NCBI GenBank assembly: GCA_018304565.1
Contig: JAGVVX010000001.1
Location: forward strand, 1 to 18,532
Length of the DNA stretch: 18,532 nucleotides
From: Candidatus Aenigmatarchaeota archaeon
GTDB lineage: Archaea; Aenigmatarchaeota; Aenigmatarchaeia; GW2011-AR5
Direction of reading: 5' to 3'
Shown piece by piece: positions 6,796 to 12,957 of this stretch. Position numbers and translations under genes: made by a program. Below the pieces are notes generated by a model. The model saw nothing but the letters and a program-made list of their open reading frames with translations, was not told where the DNA came from and ran no database searches. Position 1 is the first letter of the stretch; every line of letters begins with the position of its first letter.

Positions 6796-6936
6796 CTAGT
6801 CATCGAGTAGCACAGGTCTGAAGCCTGATTTCTTCTTTATGTAAACCGTGTCTTTGCAGTTTTCGCATTCGACTTCATAAAACCCGGAAGTTTCAATCTT
6901 AACTTTCATTTCAGTGCCGCAGCATGTCGGTAGCAT
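6796..6936 (-). CDS. Small zinc-ribbon protein, 46 residues
   Basis: A short gene lies in the gap between the M24 and M17 peptidase genes. The translation starts MLPTCCGTEMKVKIETSGF, continues YEVECENCKDTVYIKKK and ends in a FRPVLLDD tail. Cys5, Cys6, Cys24 and Cys27 suggest a compact zinc ribbon; the second knuckle (CENC) is classical and the first (CC) is not. The ATG is preceded by AGGAGTGATTATTT on the minus strand, a good ribosome binding site. Small archaeal zinc ribbons of this kind are often transcription or translation accessory factors, but no function can be assigned here. It faces the M24 gene convergently across the T-rich terminator. Confidence 0.65.
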   Translation of the reverse strand: MLPTCCGTEMKVKIETSGFYEVECENCKDTVYIKKKSGFRPVLLDD

Positions 6937-7124
6937 AAATAATCACTCCTTTTATTTTTAATTCATTACTAAGATGGTAAGGAACGGTCGTCTTTTAGAA
7001 AAAGATTCATCCCGGATTAATAGAATGTAAACTTAATACCGCTCGTGCAATTCATAGTCGTAAGCCAAGAAGCAGCATGTGCAGTTTCTCCGGCTAATTG
7101 CATATATAGTTTTGTATCCCCCGG

Positions 7125-7133
7125 CTTAAATAA
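7125..7133 (+). promoter_or_regulatory. TATA-like box of M17 aminopeptidase
   Basis: CTTAAATAA is centred about 32 bp upstream of the ATG at 7161. A GTGAT ribosome binding site precedes the ATG by three bases, so a short leader is expected. Confidence 0.45.
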
Positions 7134-7150
7134 TTAACTGGAATTAATTA
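7131..7150 (+). promoter_or_regulatory. Possible operator: 7-bp inverted repeat
   Basis: TAATTAA (7131-7137) and TTAATTA (7144-7150) are perfect inverted arms six bases apart. They sit between the TATA box and the ATG of the aminopeptidase gene, where a bound repressor would block initiation. AT-rich composition makes chance possible. Confidence 0.35.
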
Positions 7151-7160
7151 TAGTGATAAT

Positions 7161-8651
7161 ATGAAGATGCAAGCAACATCAGAGCCAATTCTAAAGCACA
7201 AGACAGCTGCATTAATTGTCGGCGCTTTCGGCGACGAGCTGACGCAAGACGCGGCGCTGGTCGACAAAGCGCTTAACGGCGCACTGAAGGACCTATCAAT
7301 ATCAAAGGAATTTTCTGGCAAGTTCAAGGAATTCCACATTGTAAGTACCCATGGCAAGATAGCTGCAAAACGTGTCATGCTCGTCGGCCTGGACAAGAAG
7401 ACTGAGCTCAATAATGAAAAGCTAAGAAAGGTTTCAGGCTTCGTTGCAAAGAACATAAGGAATACAGGCATAAAGGAATTTTCAACAACTTTACACAATA
7501 TTCAGTTCTCGCAGGAAGCCGTGCAGGCAACAGCCGAAGGAACTGCGCTTGGGCTCTACAGGTTTTCGAAATACAAGAAACGGGACGAAAACCAAAACGA
7601 AATTGCAGGCGTATTCTTACTCACAGACTCTTCGCACATAAATGATGTTAACAGGGGCATAAAGACCGCACAAATAATTTCCGACGCTGTAAATCAAGCA
7701 AGGGACATTTCAAACACGCCTGCAAACATCATGACGCCAACGCAGCTTGCCGATGAAGCAGAAAGAGTTGCAAAGGAATGCAAGCTCAAGATAAAAGTCT
7801 ACAGCAAAGCGGAGATAGAAAAGATGGGCATGAACTGCATTCTTGCCGTCAGTAGAGGCAGTGTAGAAGAACCAAAGCTGATCGTTCTTGAGCACAATCC
7901 AAACGCAAAAGAAACCATAGCTATAGTCGGCAAAGGTATAACTTTCGACAGCGGCGGATTAGACATCAAGCCTTGGCAGTACATGGAAGATATGAGGAGC
8001 GACAAATGCGGCGCGGCGGCGGTGTTGGGCATACTGAAAACCGCTGCAAAGCTTAACCTGCCAATTCACGTTGTTGGTGTGATGCCTGCAACTGAAAATA
8101 TGCCGTCCGGTTCAGCAACGAAGCCGGGAGACATTGTTACAGCTTACAACAAGAAGACCGTGGAAATAATCAACACAGACGCAGAAGGCAGGCTCATTCT
8201 TGCAGACGCACTCAGCTTCACGGAAGAAAAATTCAAGCCGCGAGCAATTATCGATCTGGCAACACTCACCGGCGCGTGCGTGGTGGCATTGGGTTACGAA
8301 GCCGCGGCAGTCCTGGGCAACGACGAAGCGCTGATCGAAAAACTGAAAGCAGCAGGCAACAAATCTTTTGAGCGGTTATGGCAGCTGCCCGTTTGGGATG
8401 AATACGATGAAGCAATAGAGAGCGAGTCAGCCGACGTGCGCAACACAAGCAAAGGCCCCTCGCCGTCAGCTGGAACAATACAGGGCGCAGCGTTCCTGAA
8501 GAAATTCATAAACAGTGCGTCATGGGCCCACATCGACATCGCAGGCACATCGTGGCTTCCAGCAGAACGCGATTATCAGCCCAAATCCGCCACAGGCTAC
8601 GGAGTCCGTCTCATCACACAATTTCTGATGGACTGGAAGAACGGAAAGTAG
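7161..8651 (+). CDS. Leucyl aminopeptidase, M17 family
   Basis: M17 enzymes are cytosolic hexameric two-metal aminopeptidases that release N-terminal residues from peptides. The 496 residues show the usual two-domain layout: a variable N-terminal domain (about 1-165) and a catalytic domain (about 175-496). Active-site residues are complete: Lys258 and Asp263 (GKGITFDSGG), Lys270, Asp281 (MRSDKCGAAAV), and Asp340, Glu342 and Arg344 in the signature NTDAEGRL. The usual metal-loop SDMSGGAA appears as SDKCGAAA, a mild variant. Together with the nearby M24 enzyme it indicates a peptide-recycling role. A second ATG lies two codons downstream; the first is closer to the GTGAT ribosome site. A 73-residue membrane protein follows 13 bases later on the same strand. 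Confidence 0.95.
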   Translation: MKMQATSEPILKHKTAALIVGAFGDELTQDAALVDKALNGALKDLSISKEFSGKFKEFHIVSTHGKIAAKRVMLVGLDKKTELNNEKLRKVSGFVAKNIRNTGIKEFSTTLHNIQFSQEAVQATAEGTALGLYRFSKYKKRDENQNEIAGVFLLTDSSHINDVNRGIKTAQIISDAVNQARDISNTPANIMTPTQLADEAERVAKECKLKIKVYSKAEIEKMGMNCILAVSRGSVEEPKLIVLEHNPNAKETIAIVGKGITFDSGGLDIKPWQYMEDMRSDKCGAAAVLGILKTAAKLNLPIHVVGVMPATENMPSGSATKPGDIVTAYNKKTVEIINTDAEGRLILADALSFTEEKFKPRAIIDLATLTGACVVALGYEAAAVLGNDEALIEKLKAAGNKSFERLWQLPVWDEYDEAIESESADVRNTSKGPSPSAGTIQGAAFLKKFINSASWAHIDIAGTSWLPAERDYQPKSATGYGVRLITQFLMDWKNGK

Positions 8652-8664
8652 AACTGGTGTAAGT

Positions 8665-8886
8665 ATGACAGTTTGTGTTACATACCTGTTACCAACAGTT
8701 TTGCTTGCGCTGGCTGTACCAGTCATAATAAGTGTTGTAATCAATAAACTTCTTTGGAACAAAGAAGGTAAAAGTAAATTTATTTTTTATGCTGTGTTTA
8801 CTGCAGTATTGGCCTTTTTTCTATTTCTTCTGGGAGCTGATTTTTTCACTTCCTGTAAAATCGGCTACATAGCCGGCCTGTTTTGA
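8665..8886 (+). CDS. Small two-helix membrane protein, 73 residues
   Basis: Two hydrophobic helices are clear, about residues 7-30 and 38-57, joined by a short charged loop (WNKEGKSK). The tail has one Cys and is otherwise non-charged. I do not recognise the family. A GGTG ribosome site lies eight bases before the ATG, and the gene sits 13 bases after the aminopeptidase stop and 17 bases before the phosphohexomutase start, so all three are likely one transcript. Codon positions look coding, but there is no homology to confirm expression. Confidence 0.6.
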   Translation: MTVCVTYLLPTVLLALAVPVIISVVINKLLWNKEGKSKFIFYAVFTAVLAFFLFLLGADFFTSCKIGYIAGLF

Positions 8887-8903
8887 CTCAGCGGTGCTTT
8901 TCT

Positions 8904-10259
8904 ATGCAAGACATTTCACACATATTCCGCAGCTATGATATACGTGGCATTTATGGAAAGGATCTAGACGAAGAGATAATGCGCCGCATAGGCAACGCCT
9001 TCGGGCAGACGGCCAAAACCGAAACAATTGTAGTCGCCAGAGACATGCGGTTGTCAAGCAAGAGCCTCAAGGACGCTTTCATTGCAGGTTTAGCATCTTC
9101 AGGCAAAAACGTTGTTGACGTTGGACTGCTGCCTTTAGGCGTCGGCATGTTCCACGCATGGCAACACAAGATGGAATTCGCATACATCACAGCATCGCAT
9201 CTGCCAAAGGAATGGAACGGCGTAAAGTTTTTTCATTCTGGCGGTATAGGCTATGTAGATGAAGAGAATTTTCACGTTAGAGATATCTTCAATGAAGAAG
9301 AGAAGAAAGAGAAAAGGGGCAAATTAACAAAAATACCCGAAGCTGAAGCGATTGACGATTATGTTAATTATGTTACTTCAAAAGTAAAATTAAAGAAAAA
9401 AGTAAAAGTAATTCTAGACTGTGGCAACGGAATGGCCGGCATTATTGTAAAACTATTATTCAAAAAAGCAGGCGCAGACGCTGAGAGTATATATGGCAAA
9501 CTCGATGGTGCGTTTCCAAATAGAAACCCAGAGCCCGCAGAAGATGAACTAAAAGAATTAAGGAAACAAGCGAAAGAGAATGACTTGGGGATCGCTTATG
9601 ACGGCGACGGGGACAGAATGCTTCTTGTGGACGAGAAAGGCCGGAAGATTACACCTGAACAAACAGCTTACTTATTGCTAACTTACGTATTAAACAAAGA
9701 AAACGGACCGGTAGTTGCAAACGTTGAGTGTACAACGGTTGTGGATAAAATTACTGCAAAACTCGGTAAAAAACTGATACGGTTTCCAGTGGGTCACCCT
9801 TACCTTGTTGACTGTGCAAAGAAGAATAAAGCTTGTTTTGGAATGGAGTTTACTGGCCATTATGTTGTGCCATCAATATTTCCCTTTGATGATTCCTTGG
9901 CCATAAGCTTACTGGCAGCTCAAGCTTTAACTGAATCTAAAAAATCATTATCAGAGATAGCAGATGAAATAAAGATGCTTCCTTTCAAAAGAATAAATTT
10001 TGAAAGCGACGACACTGAAAAGTTCAAAGTAGTTGATAATCTGAAAACCAAATTTTCACAGCAATACAATAATGTAAATACAATGGATGGCGTGCGCGTT
10101 GATTTTTCCTATGGCTGGATTCTCATAAGGGCTTCCAACACAGGACCGACGATAAGGCTTACCATGGAAGCAGACAGCGATGAAAGATTGCGAAGCATGG
10201 AAAAAGAATTCTCCCAGCTGCTTAAAAATGAAATCAAAAACAGCGGCTATGTTATGTAA
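8904..10259 (+). CDS. Phosphohexomutase (phosphomannomutase/phosphoglucomutase)
   Basis: These enzymes move phosphate between C1 and C6 of a hexose, feeding nucleotide-sugar synthesis. The 451 residues hold all four domains. SYDIRGIYGKD (10-20) opens domain 1. The phosphoserine is Ser98 in TASHLPKEWNGVKFF. Mg2+ is bound by DGDGDR with Asp233, Asp235 and Asp237. The sugar loop is EFTGH, and the phosphate loop is RASNTGPTIR. The motif TASHLP differs from the usual TASHNP, and EFTGH from E-x-SGH, so substrate choice between mannose, glucose and other sugars cannot be set. A TTG seven codons upstream also opens the frame, but ATG 8904 has GGTG nearby and matches the family's start. The gene converges with a nucleotidyltransferase gene, its likely pathway partner. 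The 9.3-10.08 kb part is visibly richer in A/T-ending codons than the first 340 bases. Confidence 0.93.
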   Translation: MQDISHIFRSYDIRGIYGKDLDEEIMRRIGNAFGQTAKTETIVVARDMRLSSKSLKDAFIAGLASSGKNVVDVGLLPLGVGMFHAWQHKMEFAYITASHLPKEWNGVKFFHSGGIGYVDEENFHVRDIFNEEEKKEKRGKLTKIPEAEAIDDYVNYVTSKVKLKKKVKVILDCGNGMAGIIVKLLFKKAGADAESIYGKLDGAFPNRNPEPAEDELKELRKQAKENDLGIAYDGDGDRMLLVDEKGRKITPEQTAYLLLTYVLNKENGPVVANVECTTVVDKITAKLGKKLIRFPVGHPYLVDCAKKNKACFGMEFTGHYVVPSIFPFDDSLAISLLAAQALTESKKSLSEIADEIKMLPFKRINFESDDTEKFKVVDNLKTKFSQQYNNVNTMDGVRVDFSYGWILIRASNTGPTIRLTMEADSDERLRSMEKEFSQLLKNEIKNSGYVM

Positions 10260-10276
10260 ATGAATTCTTTCATTAG

Positions 10277-10921
10277 CTACATTTTACTATTTTTGAAGAA
10301 AGCCTCCACTTCTTCCAGCTCCTTAACCGTGTTCACGGTTTGCCAGAAACCAGTATGCTTGTAAGCTTTCAGTTTGCCTTCTTTCGCAAGTATAGGAAGT
10401 ACATCCTGCTCCAGGCTGCCTTTTGCTGGCATCTTTACGTCTTTGTTCAGCAGATGCAGCCCTGTGTTTGCCCAGTAAGGCAGCAGCGGTTTTTCCCTGA
10501 ACTGCACTATTTTACCGTCATTCATGTCAACAATGCCGAATTGGCTGTGAAAGTTAGCCACAACAGTTGCATTGCTTCCAAACTTGATCAAATCATTCAG
10601 GTTTACATTCGTAAGGTCGTCAGCATTGAGCACAATATATTCATCGCCTTCTATATGCTCTAAAGCCAGTTTTACGGCGCCTGCGGTCCCTAACGGTTCT
10701 TTTTCCACGGAATAAACAAACCTGTCGCCGTAGAGTTGCTTAATGTGTTCCCATTTGTAGCCGCATGCAAGAACTATGCTGCTTATTTTGTATTTGTCCA
10801 GCCATTCGAGCTGGTAGTCTAATAGAGGCCGGTTGTTGACGGGAACCATACATTTAGGTATGTTCTCAGATAGTGGCCTGAGCCGCTTTCCCATGCCTCC
10901 TGCAAGAATAATGATCTCCAT
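10277..10921 (-). CDS. Sugar-1-phosphate nucleotidyltransferase (NTP_transferase family)
   Basis: The 214 residues form a single GT-A-like nucleotidyltransferase domain that joins a sugar 1-phosphate to an NTP. The signature LAGGMGKRLRPLS (6-18) with Pro22-Lys23 forms the NTP-binding loop. EPLGTAGA (75-82) contacts the base or sugar, and NADD (99-102) supplies the metal-binding Asp. The later FREKP motif is also present. There is no C-terminal left-handed beta-helix, so this is the short form, like mannose-1-phosphate or heptose-1-phosphate guanylyltransferases. The preceding phosphohexomutase makes GDP-mannose-type synthesis plausible, but the sugar is not certain. On the minus strand an AGGTG ribosome site lies five bases before the ATG, and a TATA-like AATAAATTA lies about 22 bp upstream. 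Confidence 0.9.
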   Translation of the reverse strand: MEIIILAGGMGKRLRPLSENIPKCMVPVNNRPLLDYQLEWLDKYKISSIVLACGYKWEHIKQLYGDRFVYSVEKEPLGTAGAVKLALEHIEGDEYIVLNADDLTNVNLNDLIKFGSNATVVANFHSQFGIVDMNDGKIVQFREKPLLPYWANTGLHLLNKDVKMPAKGSLEQDVLPILAKEGKLKAYKHTGFWQTVNTVKELEEVEAFFKNSKM

Positions 10922-10979
10922 TCGAGCACCTGTTTAGATAATTTATTGGGAAATTATGTTAATTAGATTTTAAAAGCAG

Positions 10980-11354
10980 TTAAGACAGGCTTATTGCAGT
11001 TATTTTATCGGCCACAATTTCAAGCTCATTCTTGTATATCTGAACTTTGCCCTCGACAGCTATGGAATCCCCTTTCCGCAAATCATAAACCCATGGCTGC
11101 TTTCCTGCCTCACGCGAAAACATAACAACCTTTATCGATGTCCTGTTCTTCAGTTCTATGAAGACATTTCCTTCGTTTGTAAAATAAGAATCTATTGTAC
11201 CCTGTGTAGTGATTTCCTGTCCCGCCATTTCTGAAGTTATCTGGCTTACAGATACGTACTTCGTCTCTATACCTATTGTTATAGCAACCATAGAAAGAAA
11301 CCCCACTACGGATATTATCAAAGAAATATAGATCAGTTTCTTATCCGAAATCAT
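10980..11354 (-). CDS. Membrane-anchored OB-fold protein
   Basis: The 124 residues begin with a signal-anchor helix (about 7-29) after a short basic start (MISDKKL). The rest (about 42-122) is a predicted OB-fold: strand patterns QEITTQGTID, NVFIELKN, TSIKVVMFS, GDSIAVEGKVQ and LEIVADKITAI. OB-folds of this kind are often annotated as tRNA_anti/nucleic-acid binding, but an extracytoplasmic OB-fold need not bind nucleic acid. The ATG has a perfect GGTGAT site (11358-11363 region) that overlaps the stop of the upstream phosphodiesterase gene, showing tight coupling. The gene ends about 58 bases before the nucleotidyltransferase start. Specific function is unknown. Confidence 0.75.
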   Translation of the reverse strand: MISDKKLIYISLIISVVGFLSMVAITIGIETKYVSVSQITSEMAGQEITTQGTIDSYFTNEGNVFIELKNRTSIKVVMFSREAGKQPWVYDLRKGDSIAVEGKVQIYKNELEIVADKITAISLS

Positions 11355-11362
11355 CTTATCAC

Positions 11363-11896
11363 CTACTCCAAACTGAAAATTTCAACATCCTCGTATACAG
11401 GACCTTTCCTTGTCACAACAGAAATCTTCAGTTTTATCTCCCCTACGACCATTGTTCCTATGCCTACATTCTTGCTCGCTTCTATGAAATTTCTAAGAGC
11501 ATCTTTATCCCCCGACGAACGAACCCTTGCTAATGTCAAATGCGGAACTATGTTTTCTTCGCGGCCGAAAATATCCGCCAGCGTGTCATCAACAGCTTTC
11601 TGCAGCGCGTATAGCTGTTTTGCACCTATCCAGACGACGCGGGCATAATTCAGGCTAGGAAAGGCGCCCATGCCATTTATGTCAATGCTAAATGGCGAGA
11701 AGCTGGATGCTATTTTCCGAGCCTTCGATTTAACCTCTTCAATTACCTCTTCGTTGACTTCTCCAAGGAATTTTAGCGTGAAGTGCAGATTTTCCTTGCT
11801 AACAAGGTTCACGTCAAAACCGGCAAGACCCTTCTGAATGTCAGCGACCTTTTCCTTTAACCCGCCATCTAGATCTACTGCCAGAAAGCACCGCAT
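11363..11896 (-). CDS. thpR: RNA 2',3'-cyclic phosphodiesterase (2'-5' RNA ligase family)
   Basis: This is a two-histidine phosphoesterase that opens RNA 2',3'-cyclic phosphates to 2'-phosphates; in vitro it can also reverse 2'-5' ligation. The 177-residue length is typical. Both HxTx motifs are present: His38/Thr40 (ENLHFTLKFLGEV) and His119/Thr121 (VPHLTLARVRSS). The N-terminal MRCFLAVDLD and the C-terminal beta-strand region (SVVTRKGPVYEDVEIFSL) also fit the family. A TATA-like ACTTAAACAT lies on the minus strand about 22 bp before the ATG. It heads a probable operon with the OB-fold gene. Its cellular substrate, possibly tRNA splicing products, cannot be told from here. Confidence 0.93.
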   Translation of the reverse strand: MRCFLAVDLDGGLKEKVADIQKGLAGFDVNLVSKENLHFTLKFLGEVNEEVIEEVKSKARKIASSFSPFSIDINGMGAFPSLNYARVVWIGAKQLYALQKAVDDTLADIFGREENIVPHLTLARVRSSGDKDALRNFIEASKNVGIGTMVVGEIKLKISVVTRKGPVYEDVEIFSLE

Positions 11897-11964
11897 GAAA
11901 TTATTAAGTCAGATATGTTTAAGTTTCTGGTTGCGGATTATATTTATTGCAACGAATGCAGCAC

Positions 11965-12045
11965 AGCCCAGTCATACGGCAATATTCTCAAAAAGCTACG
12001 CTTTTTGGAATCTCGGAGAAGCTTCGTTTCTCCCAAGATTGGGCT
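11965..12045 (+). ncRNA. Predicted three-way-junction RNA or structured DNA element
   Basis: Between the divergent thpR and winged-helix genes an 81-base block folds well. A closing stem pairs 11965-11973 with 12037-12045 (9 bp, one G-U). Within it, 11984-11996 pair with 12000-12011 (12 bp, one bulged T at 11988, loop TAC), and 12015-12022 pair with 12026-12033 (8 bp, one G-U, loop TTC). A TATA-like ATTATATTTA at about 11937-11946 lies roughly 25 bp upstream. The CGGCAA at 11977-11982 could alternatively pair with TTGCCG near 12058-12063, giving a second fold. It overlaps a 67-codon ORF that I do not accept as a gene. It resembles no RNA family that I can name. Confidence 0.4.
12009..12038 (+). 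repeat. Hairpin repeat, copy 1
   Basis: This is a 30-base unit with the hairpin at 12015-12033. It matches copy 2 at 12475-12505 in 28 of 31 aligned positions, including one inserted C. The two copies are in the same orientation and flank the small winged-helix gene. Confidence 0.7.
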
Positions 12046-12138
12046 ATGGTGGCATCTTTGCCGGATTCGTGAGAGGTGGTCATGCGGCTTCAAAGACATC
12101 AAAATTCTGCGTTTCTAGGCCAGTTTAGCAGCAAATAA

Positions 12139-12147
12139 CTTTATATT
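12139..12147 (+). promoter_or_regulatory. TATA box of small winged-helix gene
   Basis: CTTTATATT is centred about 28 bp upstream of the ATG at 12171 and supports this start over the GTG at 12153. Confidence 0.5.
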
Positions 12148-12170
12148 CTCAGGTGGGGAATCTATTTGAT

Positions 12171-12476
12171 ATGGGTAGAAAGAAAGGCTTTGACGAGAAG
12201 AAAATAGCTGCAATCATAGAGTTTTTGTATACCAATCAAGAGGGTGTGTGGATTCGTAGGATTGCCAGAGAAACTGGAATGGACAACCATACTGTTACGA
12301 AGTACATTGACTCGCTTCTCAGGCCGTTTATAGAAGATATAAGTCTGGCAGGAGAGAGCAAAACAATGTTGCGCGTGGTGCGGCTGAAGCCTTTTGTCAT
12401 TGAGAAGCTTGCAGAAGGCCGTAGCGTGCAGCAGATTCTTAAGATCCTCAAATTAATCAACCAACCAGGCGAATAA
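12171..12476 (+). CDS. Small winged-helix DNA-binding protein, 101 residues
   Basis: The protein opens with a basic MGRKKGFDEKK. Residues about 11-58 form a helix-turn-helix: IAAIIEFLYTNQ, then WIRRIARETG and the likely recognition helix MDNHTVTKYIDSLLRP. A beta-wing follows (SKTMLRVVRLKPFV, 63-76), then a helical tail (EGRSVQQILKILKLI). The pattern is that of small archaeal transcriptional regulators that sense through short wings. The target is unknown. It sits between a structured hairpin region and the TTCA array, with matching hairpin repeats on both sides, so it may belong with the AAA+ gene as a unit. The ATG at 12171 is preferred because it fits the TATA box. The AGGTGG at 12151-12156 would serve no close start. 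Confidence 0.75.
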   Translation: MGRKKGFDEKKIAAIIEFLYTNQEGVWIRRIARETGMDNHTVTKYIDSLLRPFIEDISLAGESKTMLRVVRLKPFVIEKLAEGRSVQQILKILKLINQPGE

Positions 12477-12505
12477 TCTCAGAGAAGCTTCGCTTCTCCC
12501 CAAGA
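12475..12505 (+). repeat. Hairpin repeat, copy 2; possible terminator
   Basis: It begins within the stop codon of the winged-helix gene. The arms 12482-12488 and 12492-12498 form a perfect 7-bp stem with a TTC loop. A short T run follows at 12509-12512. It may act as a terminator. See copy 1 at 12009-12038. Confidence 0.6.
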
Positions 12506-12510
12506 AGCTT

Positions 12511-12519
12511 TTATGTGAG
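12511..12519 (+). repeat. TTATGTGAG motif, copy 1
   Basis: The 9-mer TTATGTGAG occurs here and at 18223-18231 on the plus strand, and at 14135-14143 and 18366-18374 on the minus strand. All four copies are intergenic. Confidence 0.6.
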
Positions 12520-12545
12520 ACTTCAACAGACTTTTGCGGCCAGCC

Positions 12546-12560
12546 GAAGCCAGTTTCTGA
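12546..12560 (+). repeat. 15-bp direct repeat flanking the array, left copy
   Basis: GAAGCCAGTTTCTGA is repeated exactly at 12873-12887, 327 bp downstream. The left copy is just outside the first TTCA site and the right copy is within the right part of the array. Confidence 0.75.
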
Positions 12561-12665
12561 CATATTGTTAACCTACTAGACCTTCATATGAACTTCACGC
12601 GACCTTCATGAAGATCCCGTGAAGGTGTATGAAGATTTCATGAAGGTCTGTGAACATGAAATTCT

Positions 12666-12693
12666 TATCCTCACAAAAGTTAGTTAGAGGATA
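12666..12693. repeat. Inverted repeat in the centre of the array
   Basis: TATCCTC (12666-12672) and GAGGATA (12687-12693) are perfect inverted arms with a 14-base spacer. They lie in the AT-rich gap between the two half-site blocks, where DNA opening would be expected if this were an origin. Confidence 0.45.
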
Positions 12694-12872
12694 CGGCAAT
12701 ACTCACAATCAAGTGTTCTATTCCCACTAAAAGCCATAATTACCTTCACAAAGACCTTCACGAGGTATTCACAAAACCTTCACAAAACCTTCACGAACTT
12801 CATATGAATTCACATGAAGTTCATGAAGTTCACGTGAATTCATGAAGAAAAACCGATGATTTCCGTGAAGTT

Positions 12873-12887
12873 GAAGCCAGTTTCTGA
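12873..12887 (+). repeat. 15-bp direct repeat flanking the array, right copy
   Basis: Exact copy of 12546-12560. A nearby 10-mer, CTGTGAACAT, is also doubled (12648-12657 and 12895-12904), which suggests partial duplication of the region. Confidence 0.75.
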
Positions 12888-12928
12888 TGAAGCTCTGTGA
12901 ACATCCTGTGAAGTTGAAGATAACAAAA

Positions 12929-12937
12929 CATATAAAG
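12929..12937 (+). promoter_or_regulatory. TATA box of AAA+ gene inside the array
   Basis: CATATAAAG is centred 25 bp upstream of the ATG at 12958, so a leaderless transcript is expected. TGAA half-sites at 12942 and 12952 lie between the TATA box and the ATG, a position suited to autorepression. Confidence 0.6.
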
Positions 12938-12957
12938 TTGGTGAAGTTATATGAAGT

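Larger units (their letters stand above)
6937..7160. other. Intergenic region with divergent promoters
   Basis: This 224-base spacer separates the zinc-ribbon gene (-) and the aminopeptidase gene (+). It is AT-rich near both genes. Apart from the ribosome binding site at 6946-6950 (-), the TATA-like box at 7125-7133 (+) and the inverted repeat at 7131-7150, I see no tRNA, ORF or strong hairpin. Confidence 0.5.
12583..12956. repeat. Phased TTCA/TGAA half-site array (candidate origin or operator)
   Basis: About 30 TTCA or TGAA half-sites fill this non-coding stretch. Left block: TTCA at 12583, 12594, 12605, then TGAA at 12609, 12620, 12630, 12641, 12651. Right block: TTCA at 12745, 12757, 12768, 12779, 12790, 12799, 12809, 12820, 12829, 12839, then TGAA at 12866, 12888, 12898, 12909, 12942, 12952. 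Most steps are 9-12 bp, or twice that, averaging close to one helical turn. Palindromic full sites include TTCATATGAA (12583, 12799), TTCATGAA (12605, 12637, 12820, 12839) and TTCACGTGAA (12829). The first five sites of the right block are tandem ACCTTCAC-type direct repeats. Arms 12601-12612 and 12637-12648 are a perfect 12-bp inverted pair. A less regular spacer (12660-12741) holds a 7-bp hairpin. The array ends inside the promoter of the AAA+ gene. Confidence 0.8.

Noticed and set aside
8883..8903. TTG start extending the phosphohexomutase by seven residues
   Set aside because: It overlaps the stop of the preceding gene. ATG 8904 has a GGTG site nearby and matches the family N-terminus.
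11915..12118. 67-codon plus-strand ORF between thpR and the winged-helix gene
   Set aside because: It overlaps the strongly paired region at 11965-12045, has no ribosome site and its composition looks driven by hairpins. It is kept only as a structured region.
12583..12956. CRISPR array
   Set aside because: Units are only 8-12 bp with no 25-40 bp unique spacers, and no Cas genes are nearby.
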